Of a DNA stretch of 13,991 nt, positions 6,734 to 13,991 are shown one piece after another. The stretch's first letter is position 1. Each line of letters begins with the position of its first letter. The position numbers were made by a program, and so were the translations under genes. The stretch spans positions 1 through 13,991 of the forward strand of contig JABJQE010000155.1 of NCBI GenBank assembly GCA_018663565.1. The letters run 5' to 3'. Source of the stretch: Phycisphaerae bacterium. GTDB taxonomy: Bacteria > Planctomycetota > Phycisphaerae > Phycisphaerales > SM1A02. The notes under the pieces were generated by a model that searched no databases, was not told the DNA's origin, and saw only the letters and a program-made list of their open reading frames with translations.

Positions 6734-9700
6734 CTACACATCTCGCACAACAGCCTTCCACTGTTCTGCGAGCACCTCCGGTGTTATGTTGACCGCCGGA
6801 CGTTCACCGTGCCGAGATGCTCGGTACTCCTCAAGCAAGCACACCATCTGAGCGATGCTTGCGGTCATGGGCGTTGAGCGAATAGCTTGATCGACAACAT
6901 GATCCCACCGCGCCATGCCAGCATCGGCCACGCTGTTGAGCTTCAATCGTCGCTCGCATACTTGCAGCCACAGCGGAATACGCTGCGCCCACGCCAAATC
7001 AAGAAACGCGGGGAATGCCTCGCCCACCATGCGTTGCGCCGCACTTGATACTTCCATTCGAATGGGATCATCAACATCAAAGCGTTCAGCGCGCCGCATG
7101 AGCCCCTGAACGTTGATCCATACTTCGTGTAGCAGTTTGGCCGCATCTGCTGCGGCTGAATCGAGATTCGCCCAGGCCGCATCGCATGCAGCAACGAAGG
7201 CTTTCTTGGTTCGGACATGCTCGCCATCAAACTTCGCACCATCCAAGACCAACACGCGTCCATCCGCGAGCACGCGTGCTGCGCCACCATGCATCGCAGC
7301 CTGCAGTCCAACCACCTCAATATCCATATATGCCGACAACGCCGCATCGATTTCACCCTGCATGGCCAAGATGGCAAGGCGGCGAACACCACGTCCGTGG
7401 GTCACCATCGCATCCGCGCGGCGAGGTAAAATCTGAACATCGACGCAGTCTCCACAATCAACAAGCCCCACATCAGTTATCACATCAACGCCTGATATGT
7501 GCACCACATCGGTGCGAGGAAGCTCGCCCATATCCCAGCCGCGGTGGCCAGTTGAACGCAGCGGATGCCCTGCGAGAGCCGCTCGCATGCACTGCTCAAA
7601 CTGGGGCGCAACCTCTTGCCGCAGGGCCACAAGATCCCGACCGGTACCAAGAATGCGACCACCGTCCGTCACTTGCCAGCGAGGCAATACGGCAACCGGT
7701 AGATCAACACAGGCCAACTGCTCGACCGGAATCGGTGCGCCGGCGGCCTCGGTGGCCGCAGCAGACAACGCCCGAAGGAAGTCGCCCGACTCTCCGCGCA
7801 TGGCCTCCACGCACGCGTCGATTGCAGCAGGGAGCGGCTGCAGGCAACGGCGAAGTTCTTTAGGGATACCGCGAAGAACTGCCTCAATCTTGGCCGGGAC
7901 CATGCCGGGAACAAGCCAGTCGGCCTGCTTTGCGTCGACATCTTCAACATATGGGAGCGGCACAGTGATCGTGAGTCCGTCGTTCGCTTCGCCGTCTTCG
8001 TACGCATAGGACACGTCGAGTGGACCACATCCAACATCGATTGTGTCTGGAAAATCAGCTTCATCGTACCCATACGCATCAGCATCGCGCAGGAGTTCCT
8101 GCGATCGAATACGCAGTGTGTTGTGTTCCTCGGCGTCGGCGTGCTGCAACCATGCCTTGAGCGATTGCAACCCGATGACTGATTGGGGCACCCTTGCCTC
8201 CCACAACTCAGCGCGTCGATGTGGCGAGAGCAACAAGGCCCGCGTTCGCAGTCGATCCTCAGCATTCAAGACCCAGCGCCGAGCGGCGCGGCTGCTGCGA
8301 AGACTTTCCACGCCAAAGTCATCCGAACCCTCCACAAAAACATGCTCAATGAACACGCTTCTTGCGAGCGTGGGATCAATCGGTTCAAGATTAACCTGCC
8401 GCCCCTTGGAGAGCACCAGGCCACGAAGCGTGATCTGCTCGCTTGCTACGGCGTAGCCACGCTTGGCATCCCATTGTGGATTTGTGTGGTCACGCTGAAT
8501 GAGATGAGATGCCACGTTCGTGACCCAAGACGGATGAATTGGAGCGCAGACCCTCGCCCAAAGCCGCGTCGTCTCAACGAGCTCCCCGGCCATAATCCAT
8601 GCCGGCTTCTCCCTCGCAAGCGGGCTAGAGGGATGGATGTGGAATCGCCGACCTGCAATGCCCTCGTACTCACCATTATCTGTTCGGCGGCCGATCTGTG
8701 CGATCAAGCCATGCAAGAGCGCCCGATGGATCGCACTCGCTCGAGGCTCATGCTCAGCATGAGCAAGCAAGCCCGGCTCGCGGAGTGCTCGTCGGAGTTG
8801 CCCGTGAATATCTCGCCACTCCAACATCCGCACCCACGAAAGATGGTTCGCCATACACCACCGCCTCGTGGCAGAAGAACCAGACTCTTGCAGATGGCTC
8901 ACATAGTGCTGCCAGAGGCTGAGCAGCGCGACAAAGTCCGAGTCCCCCTCGCCCCGCAAACTACGGTGCGACGCGTCGGCTTCGCCCTCATTTCCGGCTG
9001 GGCGAAGTCTTGGATCGGGAATCGCCATGCCAGCAGCGATAATGGTGACCGCCTCAAGACACCCCGTCTCTCTCGCTGCGAGCAACATTCTTGCGACGCG
9101 TGGCTCAACAGGAAGCGATGCCATGGCACGGCCAATCTTGGTCAGCCGCCCCTCACTCATCGCTCCAAGATCGTGCAGCAACCGGTCAGCCTCTCGCACT
9201 GAGGTACTGCGTGGCGGATCAAGAAATGGGAATGTGCCAAGGTCGCCAAGATCAAGCGATGCCATTTGGAGCAACACACCCGCAAGATCACTGCGAAGAA
9301 TCTCGGGCTCGAGTTCTGCAGGCCGTTCGTCGCGATCTTCTTGGGTGTACAGGCGAACACAAACGCCAGGAGCCACGCGGCCAGCACGCCCTGCACGCTG
9401 CACCGTCGACGCCTGAGACACGGGCTCAACCGGAAGCCGCTGCACATGACGCTTGGCCGACCAGCGACCGACGCGGGCAAGCCCAGCGTCGACGACAACG
9501 CGAACTGATGGGACGGTCAATGATGTTTCCGCGACATTGGTTGCGCAGATAATGCGTCGACTCGGTGCGGGGCGAAGCACTTTCTCTTGCGCGGCAAGTG
9601 ACAATCTCGCATAGAGCGGTAGAACAGTTTGCCGGGGGAACGCCCCTTCGAGTCGGCGAATGCACGCGCGAATCTCTCGCTCTCCCGGCAAGAACACCAG

Positions 9701-10594
9701 CGTGTCGCCTACGTGATCTGCCAAAGCAGACCCCTGGCGAACGGCTTCAACGACAGATGTCGTCAAGACATCAATATCCTCAAGGTCATGATCACACGCT
9801 GCATGCACAATCTCGACTGGATGCATACGGCCGGGAACCGTAATGATCGGCGCTCCATCAAAGTGCGAAGAGAACCGATCCGCATCGATCGTCGCCGATG
9901 TAATGATGACGCGTAGTTCGGGCCGCTTGGGAATGAGCCGCCGAAGCCAACCGATGAGGAAGTCGATGTTGATACTGCGTTCATGCGCTTCATCAATAAT
10001 GATCGTGTCATATCGCTCGAGTTTGGGATCGCTACGAAGTTCGGCGAGCAGGATGCCGTCGGTCATGACCTGCACGAGTGTATTTGCCGAACTGGTGTGA
10101 TCGAACCTGACACGATGACCAACAAGATCGCCTGGCTTGGAATGGAGTTCAGCAGCAATTCGAGCGGCCACAGACCTCGCGGCAATTCGGCGTGGCTGCG
10201 TGTGCGCGATTGTCCCAAATTGCCCGCGGCCCGCGGCGAGACAGAACTGTGGCAACTGGGTTGTCTTGCCCGATCCCGTTTCGCCGCACACCACAATGCA
10301 GGGCGAACTCACAAGAGCCTCAAGTATCTCGGCCCGCGCTGATTCGATGGGGAGGGCTGCCCCCGTTCCAATCAACGGAATCCGCAATCGGCGCGAGGTC
10401 GCCTCTGCAACTGACTTCTCAATGTGCGACTTTACCTTGGCAAGACCCGTCCGCGCAACGGCCTCGGGCCGGCCGCGAAGTCTTCGCAATCGGCGAAGCA
10501 GGCGACGGCGATCTGCAATCATGCAGATCGGCACGCGGGCCTTCAACATGTCGGCGATTGTGGGCACCGACTCTAATTGTCGATCTTCAGACAT
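6734..10594 (-). CDS. hrpA: DEAH-box ATP-dependent RNA helicase HrpA
   Basis: A 1286-residue DEAH/RHA helicase, close to the roughly 1300 residues of E. coli HrpA. Numbered from the ATG used here, the motor holds motif I GETGSGKTTQ (104-113), Ia TQPRRIAA (133-140), II DEAH (201-204), III SAT (233-235), NVAETSLTVP (353-362) and motif VI QRAGRAGR (399-406). Winged-helix and OB-fold regions typical of the family follow, and the remaining 600 or so residues fit the long C-terminal extension that separates HrpA from the shorter HrpB. HrpA is linked to mRNA processing and to relieving stalled ribosomes in E. coli. An Arg-rich N-terminal stretch (about 28-42) may contact RNA. The start is uncertain: a GTG at 10606 would add four residues, and neither start has a clear Shine-Dalgarno sequence. 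The gene is divergent from coxB across a 100-base gap and convergent with ugd. Confidence 0.95.
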   Translation of the reverse strand: MSEDRQLESVPTIADMLKARVPICMIADRRRLLRRLRRLRGRPEAVARTGLAKVKSHIEKSVAEATSRRLRIPLIGTGAALPIESARAEILEALVSSPCIVVCGETGSGKTTQLPQFCLAAGRGQFGTIAHTQPRRIAARSVAARIAAELHSKPGDLVGHRVRFDHTSSANTLVQVMTDGILLAELRSDPKLERYDTIIIDEAHERSINIDFLIGWLRRLIPKRPELRVIITSATIDADRFSSHFDGAPIITVPGRMHPVEIVHAACDHDLEDIDVLTTSVVEAVRQGSALADHVGDTLVFLPGEREIRACIRRLEGAFPRQTVLPLYARLSLAAQEKVLRPAPSRRIICATNVAETSLTVPSVRVVVDAGLARVGRWSAKRHVQRLPVEPVSQASTVQRAGRAGRVAPGVCVRLYTQEDRDERPAELEPEILRSDLAGVLLQMASLDLGDLGTFPFLDPPRSTSVREADRLLHDLGAMSEGRLTKIGRAMASLPVEPRVARMLLAARETGCLEAVTIIAAGMAIPDPRLRPAGNEGEADASHRSLRGEGDSDFVALLSLWQHYVSHLQESGSSATRRWCMANHLSWVRMLEWRDIHGQLRRALREPGLLAHAEHEPRASAIHRALLHGLIAQIGRRTDNGEYEGIAGRRFHIHPSSPLAREKPAWIMAGELVETTRLWARVCAPIHPSWVTNVASHLIQRDHTNPQWDAKRGYAVASEQITLRGLVLSKGRQVNLEPIDPTLARSVFIEHVFVEGSDDFGVESLRSSRAARRWVLNAEDRLRTRALLLSPHRRAELWEARVPQSVIGLQSLKAWLQHADAEEHNTLRIRSQELLRDADAYGYDEADFPDTIDVGCGPLDVSYAYEDGEANDGLTITVPLPYVEDVDAKQADWLVPGMVPAKIEAVLRGIPKELRRCLQPLPAAIDACVEAMRGESGDFLRALSAAATEAAGAPIPVEQLACVDLPVAVLPRWQVTDGGRILGTGRDLVALRQEVAPQFEQCMRAALAGHPLRSTGHRGWDMGELPRTDVVHISGVDVITDVGLVDCGDCVDVQILPRRADAMVTHGRGVRRLAILAMQGEIDAALSAYMDIEVVGLQAAMHGGAARVLADGRVLVLDGAKFDGEHVRTKKAFVAACDAAWANLDSAAADAAKLLHEVWINVQGLMRRAERFDVDDPIRMEVSSAAQRMVGEAFPAFLDLAWAQRIPLWLQVCERRLKLNSVADAGMARWDHVVDQAIRSTPMTASIAQMVCLLEEYRASRHGERPAVNITPEVLAEQWKAVVRDV

Positions 10595-10648
10595 GATTTG
10601 TTGCACGATATCCGGCTTGCAATTCGAACCGCGGCCCTGTTAGTCTTC

Positions 10649-10683
10649 CCCTCACATGAGTAGATAGTGCTTATGAGAGAGGG
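10649..10683 (+). promoter_or_regulatory. Hairpin in the coxB leader covering its Shine-Dalgarno sequence
   Basis: The plus strand pairs CCCTC (10649-10653) with GAGGG (10679-10683) and CATGAG (10655-10660) with CTTATG (10670-10675, one G-U pair), around the 9-base loop TAGATAGTG and a small 1-by-3 internal loop. The coxB ribosome binding site GGGAG (10681-10685) overlaps the 3' arm, so the fold would limit initiation. This applies only to transcripts starting upstream of 10649. A conceivable promoter further upstream is TTGCAA (10617-10622) followed by TAGTCT (10641-10646) at 18-base spacing, which is weak. Role inferred. Confidence 0.35.
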
Positions 10684-10694
10684 AGTGGTACTAG

Positions 10695-11723
10695 ATGGTC
10701 GATCTCGGGAGCCTTATTTGGCATGCAAGCATGTCGATGCTGACCACGGCCGCTCCAGTCTGCGAACCTGCAGGCACAATTCAGCCATCCATGTTCAATC
10801 CCGCCGGGGCGCCTGCTGCGACAATTCTCGGAATCACGTGGCTGCTCTTTGTCATCACCGGGGCGATCGCCATCGTCGTGTTGTCGCTCATTGCCTATGC
10901 CGCCATTCGATGCCGCCGCAAAGATGGGGACGATCTTGAGCCAGCTCAGGTGTATGGCTCAAATCCGATCGAACTTGCATGGACGGTTATTCCGCTACTG
11001 ATCGTATTTCTGCTCTTTATGATCTCAGCTCGCGGCATTTTCGATCTCGAACGCACCACTCCGCCAGAAGGATCACTCGAGGTCAGCGTGACTGGGCATC
11101 GCTGGTGGTGGGAATTTGACTATGGCGATCTCGGTATCGTGACGGCTGGTGAACTGCATGTGCCCATTGATGATGGCAAGCCTGCAGATCTCTTTCTGAC
11201 GCTCCATTCCGCCGACGTCGCCCATTCTTTCTGGGTTCCACAACTTGGCGGCAAGATGGACGTTATCCCAGATCGAATCAATCACCTGTGGCTGCAGGCC
11301 AATGCTCCAGCAACCTATGTGGGGCAATGTGCCGAGTATTGCGGCACTCAGCACGCCAAGATGCTCATTCGAGTGGTTGTTGAGCCAAGAGCCGACTTTG
11401 AGGCGTGGGTAGCGAATCAACAAAAAGACGCGGTGGCAGCTGACGCTGCTGTGAAGGAAGGGCATGACCTCTTTCTGCGAACCTCGTGCATCAATTGCCA
11501 TACGGTTCGCGGCACTGTGGCCAATGGATCATTTGCCCCTGACCTGACGCACATCATGAGCCGCGACACAATCGGATCCGGCGCCGCCCCAAACAATCCC
11601 AAGACGCTCCGCCAATGGGTCTTTGATCCACAGAACATAAAACCTGGGTGCGACATGCCATCCATGAAACTCTCTCGCCATGAGGTTGACCTTGTGTGCG
11701 CCTACTTGGAGACCCTCAAGTGA
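10695..11723 (+). CDS. coxB: Cytochrome c oxidase subunit II with fused cytochrome c domain (caa3-type)
   Basis: Subunit II receives electrons and passes them through the CuA centre to heme a of subunit I. The 342-residue protein has two membrane helices (about 43-70 and 92-112), then a periplasmic cupredoxin domain with the aromatic HRWWWEFDYG (135-144) electron-entry patch and all CuA ligands: H177, then C212, E214, C216, H220 and M223 in QCAEYCGTQHAKM. A C-terminal monoheme cytochrome c domain follows, with C265-I-N-C268-H269 and a likely axial methionine M321 in CDMPSM. This fusion defines the caa3 arrangement, in which the enzyme carries its own electron-donating heme. The N-terminus lacks a clear signal peptide or lipobox. 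ATG at 10695 is preceded by GGGAG (10681-10685) with 9-base spacing. The stop overlaps the coxA start by 4 bases, so the genes form an operon. Confidence 0.96.
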   Translation: MVDLGSLIWHASMSMLTTAAPVCEPAGTIQPSMFNPAGAPAATILGITWLLFVITGAIAIVVLSLIAYAAIRCRRKDGDDLEPAQVYGSNPIELAWTVIPLLIVFLLFMISARGIFDLERTTPPEGSLEVSVTGHRWWWEFDYGDLGIVTAGELHVPIDDGKPADLFLTLHSADVAHSFWVPQLGGKMDVIPDRINHLWLQANAPATYVGQCAEYCGTQHAKMLIRVVVEPRADFEAWVANQQKDAVAADAAVKEGHDLFLRTSCINCHTVRGTVANGSFAPDLTHIMSRDTIGSGAAPNNPKTLRQWVFDPQNIKPGCDMPSMKLSRHEVDLVCAYLETLK

Positions 11724-13396
11724 GCACGCTACAGAAGCCAAATGGGCCTGCCCCACTCGACGGACCGGTTCCATTCCTGTCTAAACTTCATGAGTGGGTC
11801 GCCACAACCGATCACAAAAAACTTGGCATGATGTACGTCACCTGCGGCATTGTGTATCTCATTATCGCGGGCCTCGAAGCCTCTATGATGCGATGGCAAC
11901 TCGCGTGGCCCGGACAAACGATTCTAAGTCCTGAAGAGTTCAATCGCCTCTTCACGATGCACGGCACCACGATGGTCTTCTTCGTGGGCATGCCAGTGCT
12001 CTTTGGCACGGCCAACTTCCTTATTCCGCTCATGATCGGTGCCCGCGACCTTGCGTTCCCTCGGCTCAACGCATTTGGGTTCTGGCTCTTTCTGTTCGGG
12101 TCATTTCTGCTGTACTTCTCGTACTTTGGCGGCCAAGGGCTGTATGGCATGGGCTCTGCGCCTGATGTCGGGTGGTTTGCTTATGCCCCACTCACCGAGC
12201 GGACATTCTCCCGAGGCCACAGTACGGACTACTGGATTCTGGGCATCTTCGTGGCGAGCATCGGCAGCACGCTGACGGCGATCAATCTCATCGCGACGAT
12301 GCTTGGCATGCGGTGCAAGGGCATGACCCTGATGAAGATGCCGCTGCTCGCCTGGATGATGCTCGTCGACTGTTTCCTAGTCGTCGTGGCCTTGCCGCCG
12401 CTCGCCGCCGCTCAAATCATGCTGATCTTTGACCGGCTGCTCGGCGCCCACTTCTTTGACGCCCAAGCCGGCGGCTCTGCACTGCTGTGGCAGAATATGT
12501 TCTGGTTCTTCGGGCATCCCGAGGTATACATCTTGATTCTGCCTGGCTTTGCCTTTGTAAGCGAAATCATTCCGGTCTTTAGCCGCAAAGTCATCTTTGG
12601 CTACCCGCTGATGGTCGCTGCAAGTGTCGCGATCGGCTTCATCAGTCTTGGGGTCTGGGCGCACCATATGTTTGCAGTTGGCCTCAGCCCTATGCTCAAT
12701 GCCATCTTCATGGGTTCGACCATGCTCGTCGGTGTTCCCACGGGCATCAAGATGTTCAACTGGTCGGCCACGATGATTGGCGGCAAAATTCGATTCGACA
12801 CACCAATGCTGTTTAGCACGGGATTCTTGTGTCAATTCCTGCTCGCAGGACTCACCGGTATCTGGCTCGCAACCGTCCCGTTTGACTGGGCGGTCAGTGA
12901 CTCGTACTTCGTCGTGGGCCATTTCCATTACGTGCTCTTCGGTGGCCTGCTATTTGCCATCTTCGCGGCCATCTTCTACTGGTTCCCCAAAGCCACCGGA
13001 CGAATGTTGAACGAGACTCTGGGCAAATGGCAATTCTGGATTCTTATTGTGGGATTCAACCTGACCTTTGGCCCCATGCATGTCTCCGGAATGCTCGGCA
13101 TGCCGCGACGGATCTATACCTACGAGGCCGATCGGGGCTGGGAACTCTGGAACCTGCTCTCGTCCATTGGCGTGGTCGTGCAAATCGTGGGCTTTGCACT
13201 CTTTGCGTTGAACCTGCTGCATTCGTCCTTCAAGGGACGACGTGCTGGCGACGATCCGTGGGATGCGTGGACCCTTGAATGGTCAACGACCTCCCCGCCG
13301 CCCGCCTACAACTTCGCCGAAGAACCGGTCGTCTACAGCCGTCGACCACTCTGGGACATCAAGCATCCAGAAGACCCCGATTGGAAGTACGAGTGA
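11720..13396 (+). CDS. coxA: Cytochrome c oxidase subunit I (A1-type heme-copper oxidase)
   Basis: Subunit I is the catalytic, proton-pumping core that reduces O2 to water. The 558-residue protein shows a full set of metal ligands: H81 (low-spin heme, in MHGTTMVFF), H266 and cross-linkable Y270 (FFGHPEVY), H315 and H316 (CuB, in WAHHMF), and H401 and H403 (high-spin and low-spin heme, in VVGHFHYVL). E268 in GHPEVY, D110 and N117 (D-channel entry, GARDLAFPRLN) and K344 (K-channel, GIKMFNW) mark it as the A1 class. About twelve hydrophobic helices span residues 37-500, and the soluble tail ends in a charged WKYE. I chose GTG at 11720: it overlaps the coxB TGA (GTGA) and has GGAG at 11708-11711 with 8-base spacing. 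The in-frame start at 11696 would lie deeper in coxB. coxC follows after 16 bases. Confidence 0.97.
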   Translation: MSTLQKPNGPAPLDGPVPFLSKLHEWVATTDHKKLGMMYVTCGIVYLIIAGLEASMMRWQLAWPGQTILSPEEFNRLFTMHGTTMVFFVGMPVLFGTANFLIPLMIGARDLAFPRLNAFGFWLFLFGSFLLYFSYFGGQGLYGMGSAPDVGWFAYAPLTERTFSRGHSTDYWILGIFVASIGSTLTAINLIATMLGMRCKGMTLMKMPLLAWMMLVDCFLVVVALPPLAAAQIMLIFDRLLGAHFFDAQAGGSALLWQNMFWFFGHPEVYILILPGFAFVSEIIPVFSRKVIFGYPLMVAASVAIGFISLGVWAHHMFAVGLSPMLNAIFMGSTMLVGVPTGIKMFNWSATMIGGKIRFDTPMLFSTGFLCQFLLAGLTGIWLATVPFDWAVSDSYFVVGHFHYVLFGGLLFAIFAAIFYWFPKATGRMLNETLGKWQFWILIVGFNLTFGPMHVSGMLGMPRRIYTYEADRGWELWNLLSSIGVVVQIVGFALFALNLLHSSFKGRRAGDDPWDAWTLEWSTTSPPPAYNFAEEPVVYSRRPLWDIKHPEDPDWKYE

Positions 13397-13412
13397 TGTG
13401 GAGCACACAACA

Positions 13413-13991
13413 ATGACAACTGCTCCAGTACATGCAAATGCCATGACGCCGCCCCCTGCGCTTCCGCAGGACGGCATCATGAATGGCAAGATTGGCATTC
13501 TGCTCATGATTGCCTCGGAGATCGCATTCTTCGGAACGCTTATCACGGCCTACCTGTTCTACATCGGCCGGGACATTAATGGTCCGTACCCGCAAGACGT
13601 TCTGGAAGTATCGGTCGCCCCATTCAAGGTGCTCTTCAACAGCATCTTCCTACTCATCAGCAGCGTCTGGATTGTGTTTGCAATCAAGGCCATGCGAAAG
13701 GGCAATATGGGGGCGTTCATCTTTTGGTGGGCGCTCACCGTCCTCTGTGGCGCTGAATTCCTCGTTGGTACGGGAATGGAGTGGTATGGACTGATCGTGA
13801 ATGATGGCGTATGGATGGGGACGAACCTCTTCGGCAGTTGCTTCTACACCCTCGTCGGTTTCCATGCCTTCCACGTCACGATGGGGCTTCTTGTCCTGAC
13901 ATTGATTCTTGTACTCGCCTTGATTGGCAAAGTACATCCCCGCAACATCGACAAGGTTGACTTGGTGTCTTGGTACTGGCACTTCGTCGAC
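13413..13991 (+). CDS. coxC: Cytochrome c oxidase subunit III (3'-partial, cut by window edge)
   Basis: The frame is open from ATG at 13413 to the window edge, giving 193 residues. The family signature is clear: SEIAFFGTLITAYLFY (35-50) with the conserved glutamate E36, the EW pair at 123-124, GSCFYTLVGFHAFHVTMG (141-158) with H151 and H154, and WYWHFVD (187-193) just before the expected last helix. Helices lie at about 25-50, 71-92, 102-120 and 138-172. The first one corresponds to helix III of the seven-helix mitochondrial protein, so this is the short five-helix form found in many bacteria. Subunit III binds subunit I and protects it from turnover inactivation. A GGAG at 13400-13403, 9 bases before the ATG, and the 16-base distance from the coxA stop support both the start and operon membership. 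Only the C-terminal end is missing. Confidence 0.95.
   Translation, partial: MTTAPVHANAMTPPPALPQDGIMNGKIGILLMIASEIAFFGTLITAYLFYIGRDINGPYPQDVLEVSVAPFKVLFNSIFLLISSVWIVFAIKAMRKGNMGAFIFWWALTVLCGAEFLVGTGMEWYGLIVNDGVWMGTNLFGSCFYTLVGFHAFHVTMGLLVLTLILVLALIGKVHPRNIDKVDLVSWYWHFVD

Noticed and set aside
7186..7863. A 225-codon plus-strand open frame, also antisense to hrpA
   Set aside because: Low-complexity, Arg/Gln/Pro-rich translation with no motif, fully inside hrpA. Treated as a shadow.
8183..9202. A 339-codon open frame on the plus strand, antisense to hrpA
   Set aside because: It lies entirely within the well-supported hrpA coding sequence. Its translation is rich in Arg, Ser, Pro and His with no recognisable domain, as expected for a shadow frame in GC-rich DNA.
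10621..10630. tRNA T-loop-like GGTTCGAAT on the minus strand upstream of hrpA
   Set aside because: The flanking bases do not form a T-stem, and no acceptor stem, D-arm or anticodon arm could be found around it.
12377..12928. A 183-codon minus-strand open frame inside coxA
   Set aside because: Highly charged, repetitive Asp/Glu/Lys/His translation that mirrors the hydrophobic codons of coxA. This is a typical antisense artefact of membrane-protein genes.

Overview
The window reads as ordinary bacterial chromosome: densely packed housekeeping and respiratory genes with no transposase, integrase, phage gene, CRISPR array, rRNA or tRNA. A free-living aerobe is indicated by an aa3/caa3-type cytochrome c oxidase cluster whose subunit II carries a fused cytochrome c domain. 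The EF-G-like paralog of the 'KKQSGGSGQFG' type, the full-length HrpA helicase and the moderately high GC are compatible with Planctomycetota or a neighbouring phylum. That placement is an inference from protein style, not a demonstrated assignment. No stretch longer than about 95 bases lacks a gene.

Region 1 (1-3388, minus strand) is a four-gene run transcribed toward the left edge. It contains trmL (tRNA wobble 2'-O-methyltransferase), an EF-G-like translational GTPase with an eroded G domain, a small cupin protein, and a partial four-helix membrane protein cut by the edge. Spacings are 84, 36 and 3 bases. The 84-base gap holds a strong imperfect hairpin that would bury the Shine-Dalgarno sequence of the EF-G-like gene.

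Region 2 (3449-6669, plus strand) starts divergently from trmL. It holds glyA (serine hydroxymethyltransferase), ogt (methylated-DNA-protein cysteine methyltransferase, start overlapping the glyA stop by one base) and, after 93 bases, UDP-glucose 6-dehydrogenase. Both trmL and glyA lack a Shine-Dalgarno sequence and have a TANNNT box exactly 7 bases before the ATG, which suggests leaderless transcripts.

Region 3 (6734-10594, minus strand) is one large gene, hrpA, convergent with the UDP-glucose dehydrogenase gene.

Region 4 (10695-13991, plus strand) is the oxidase cluster coxB-coxA-coxC, with a 4-base overlap between coxB and coxA and a 16-base gap to coxC, which runs off the right edge. Subunit II takes electrons from cytochrome c through its own heme c and CuA, subunit I reduces oxygen and pumps protons, and subunit III stabilises the core. 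A hairpin in the coxB leader would cover its Shine-Dalgarno sequence.

I do not see an undescribed multi-gene system. The best leads are the two hairpins over ribosome binding sites, the unusual G domain of the EF-G paralog, and the symmetric leaderless-type promoters.
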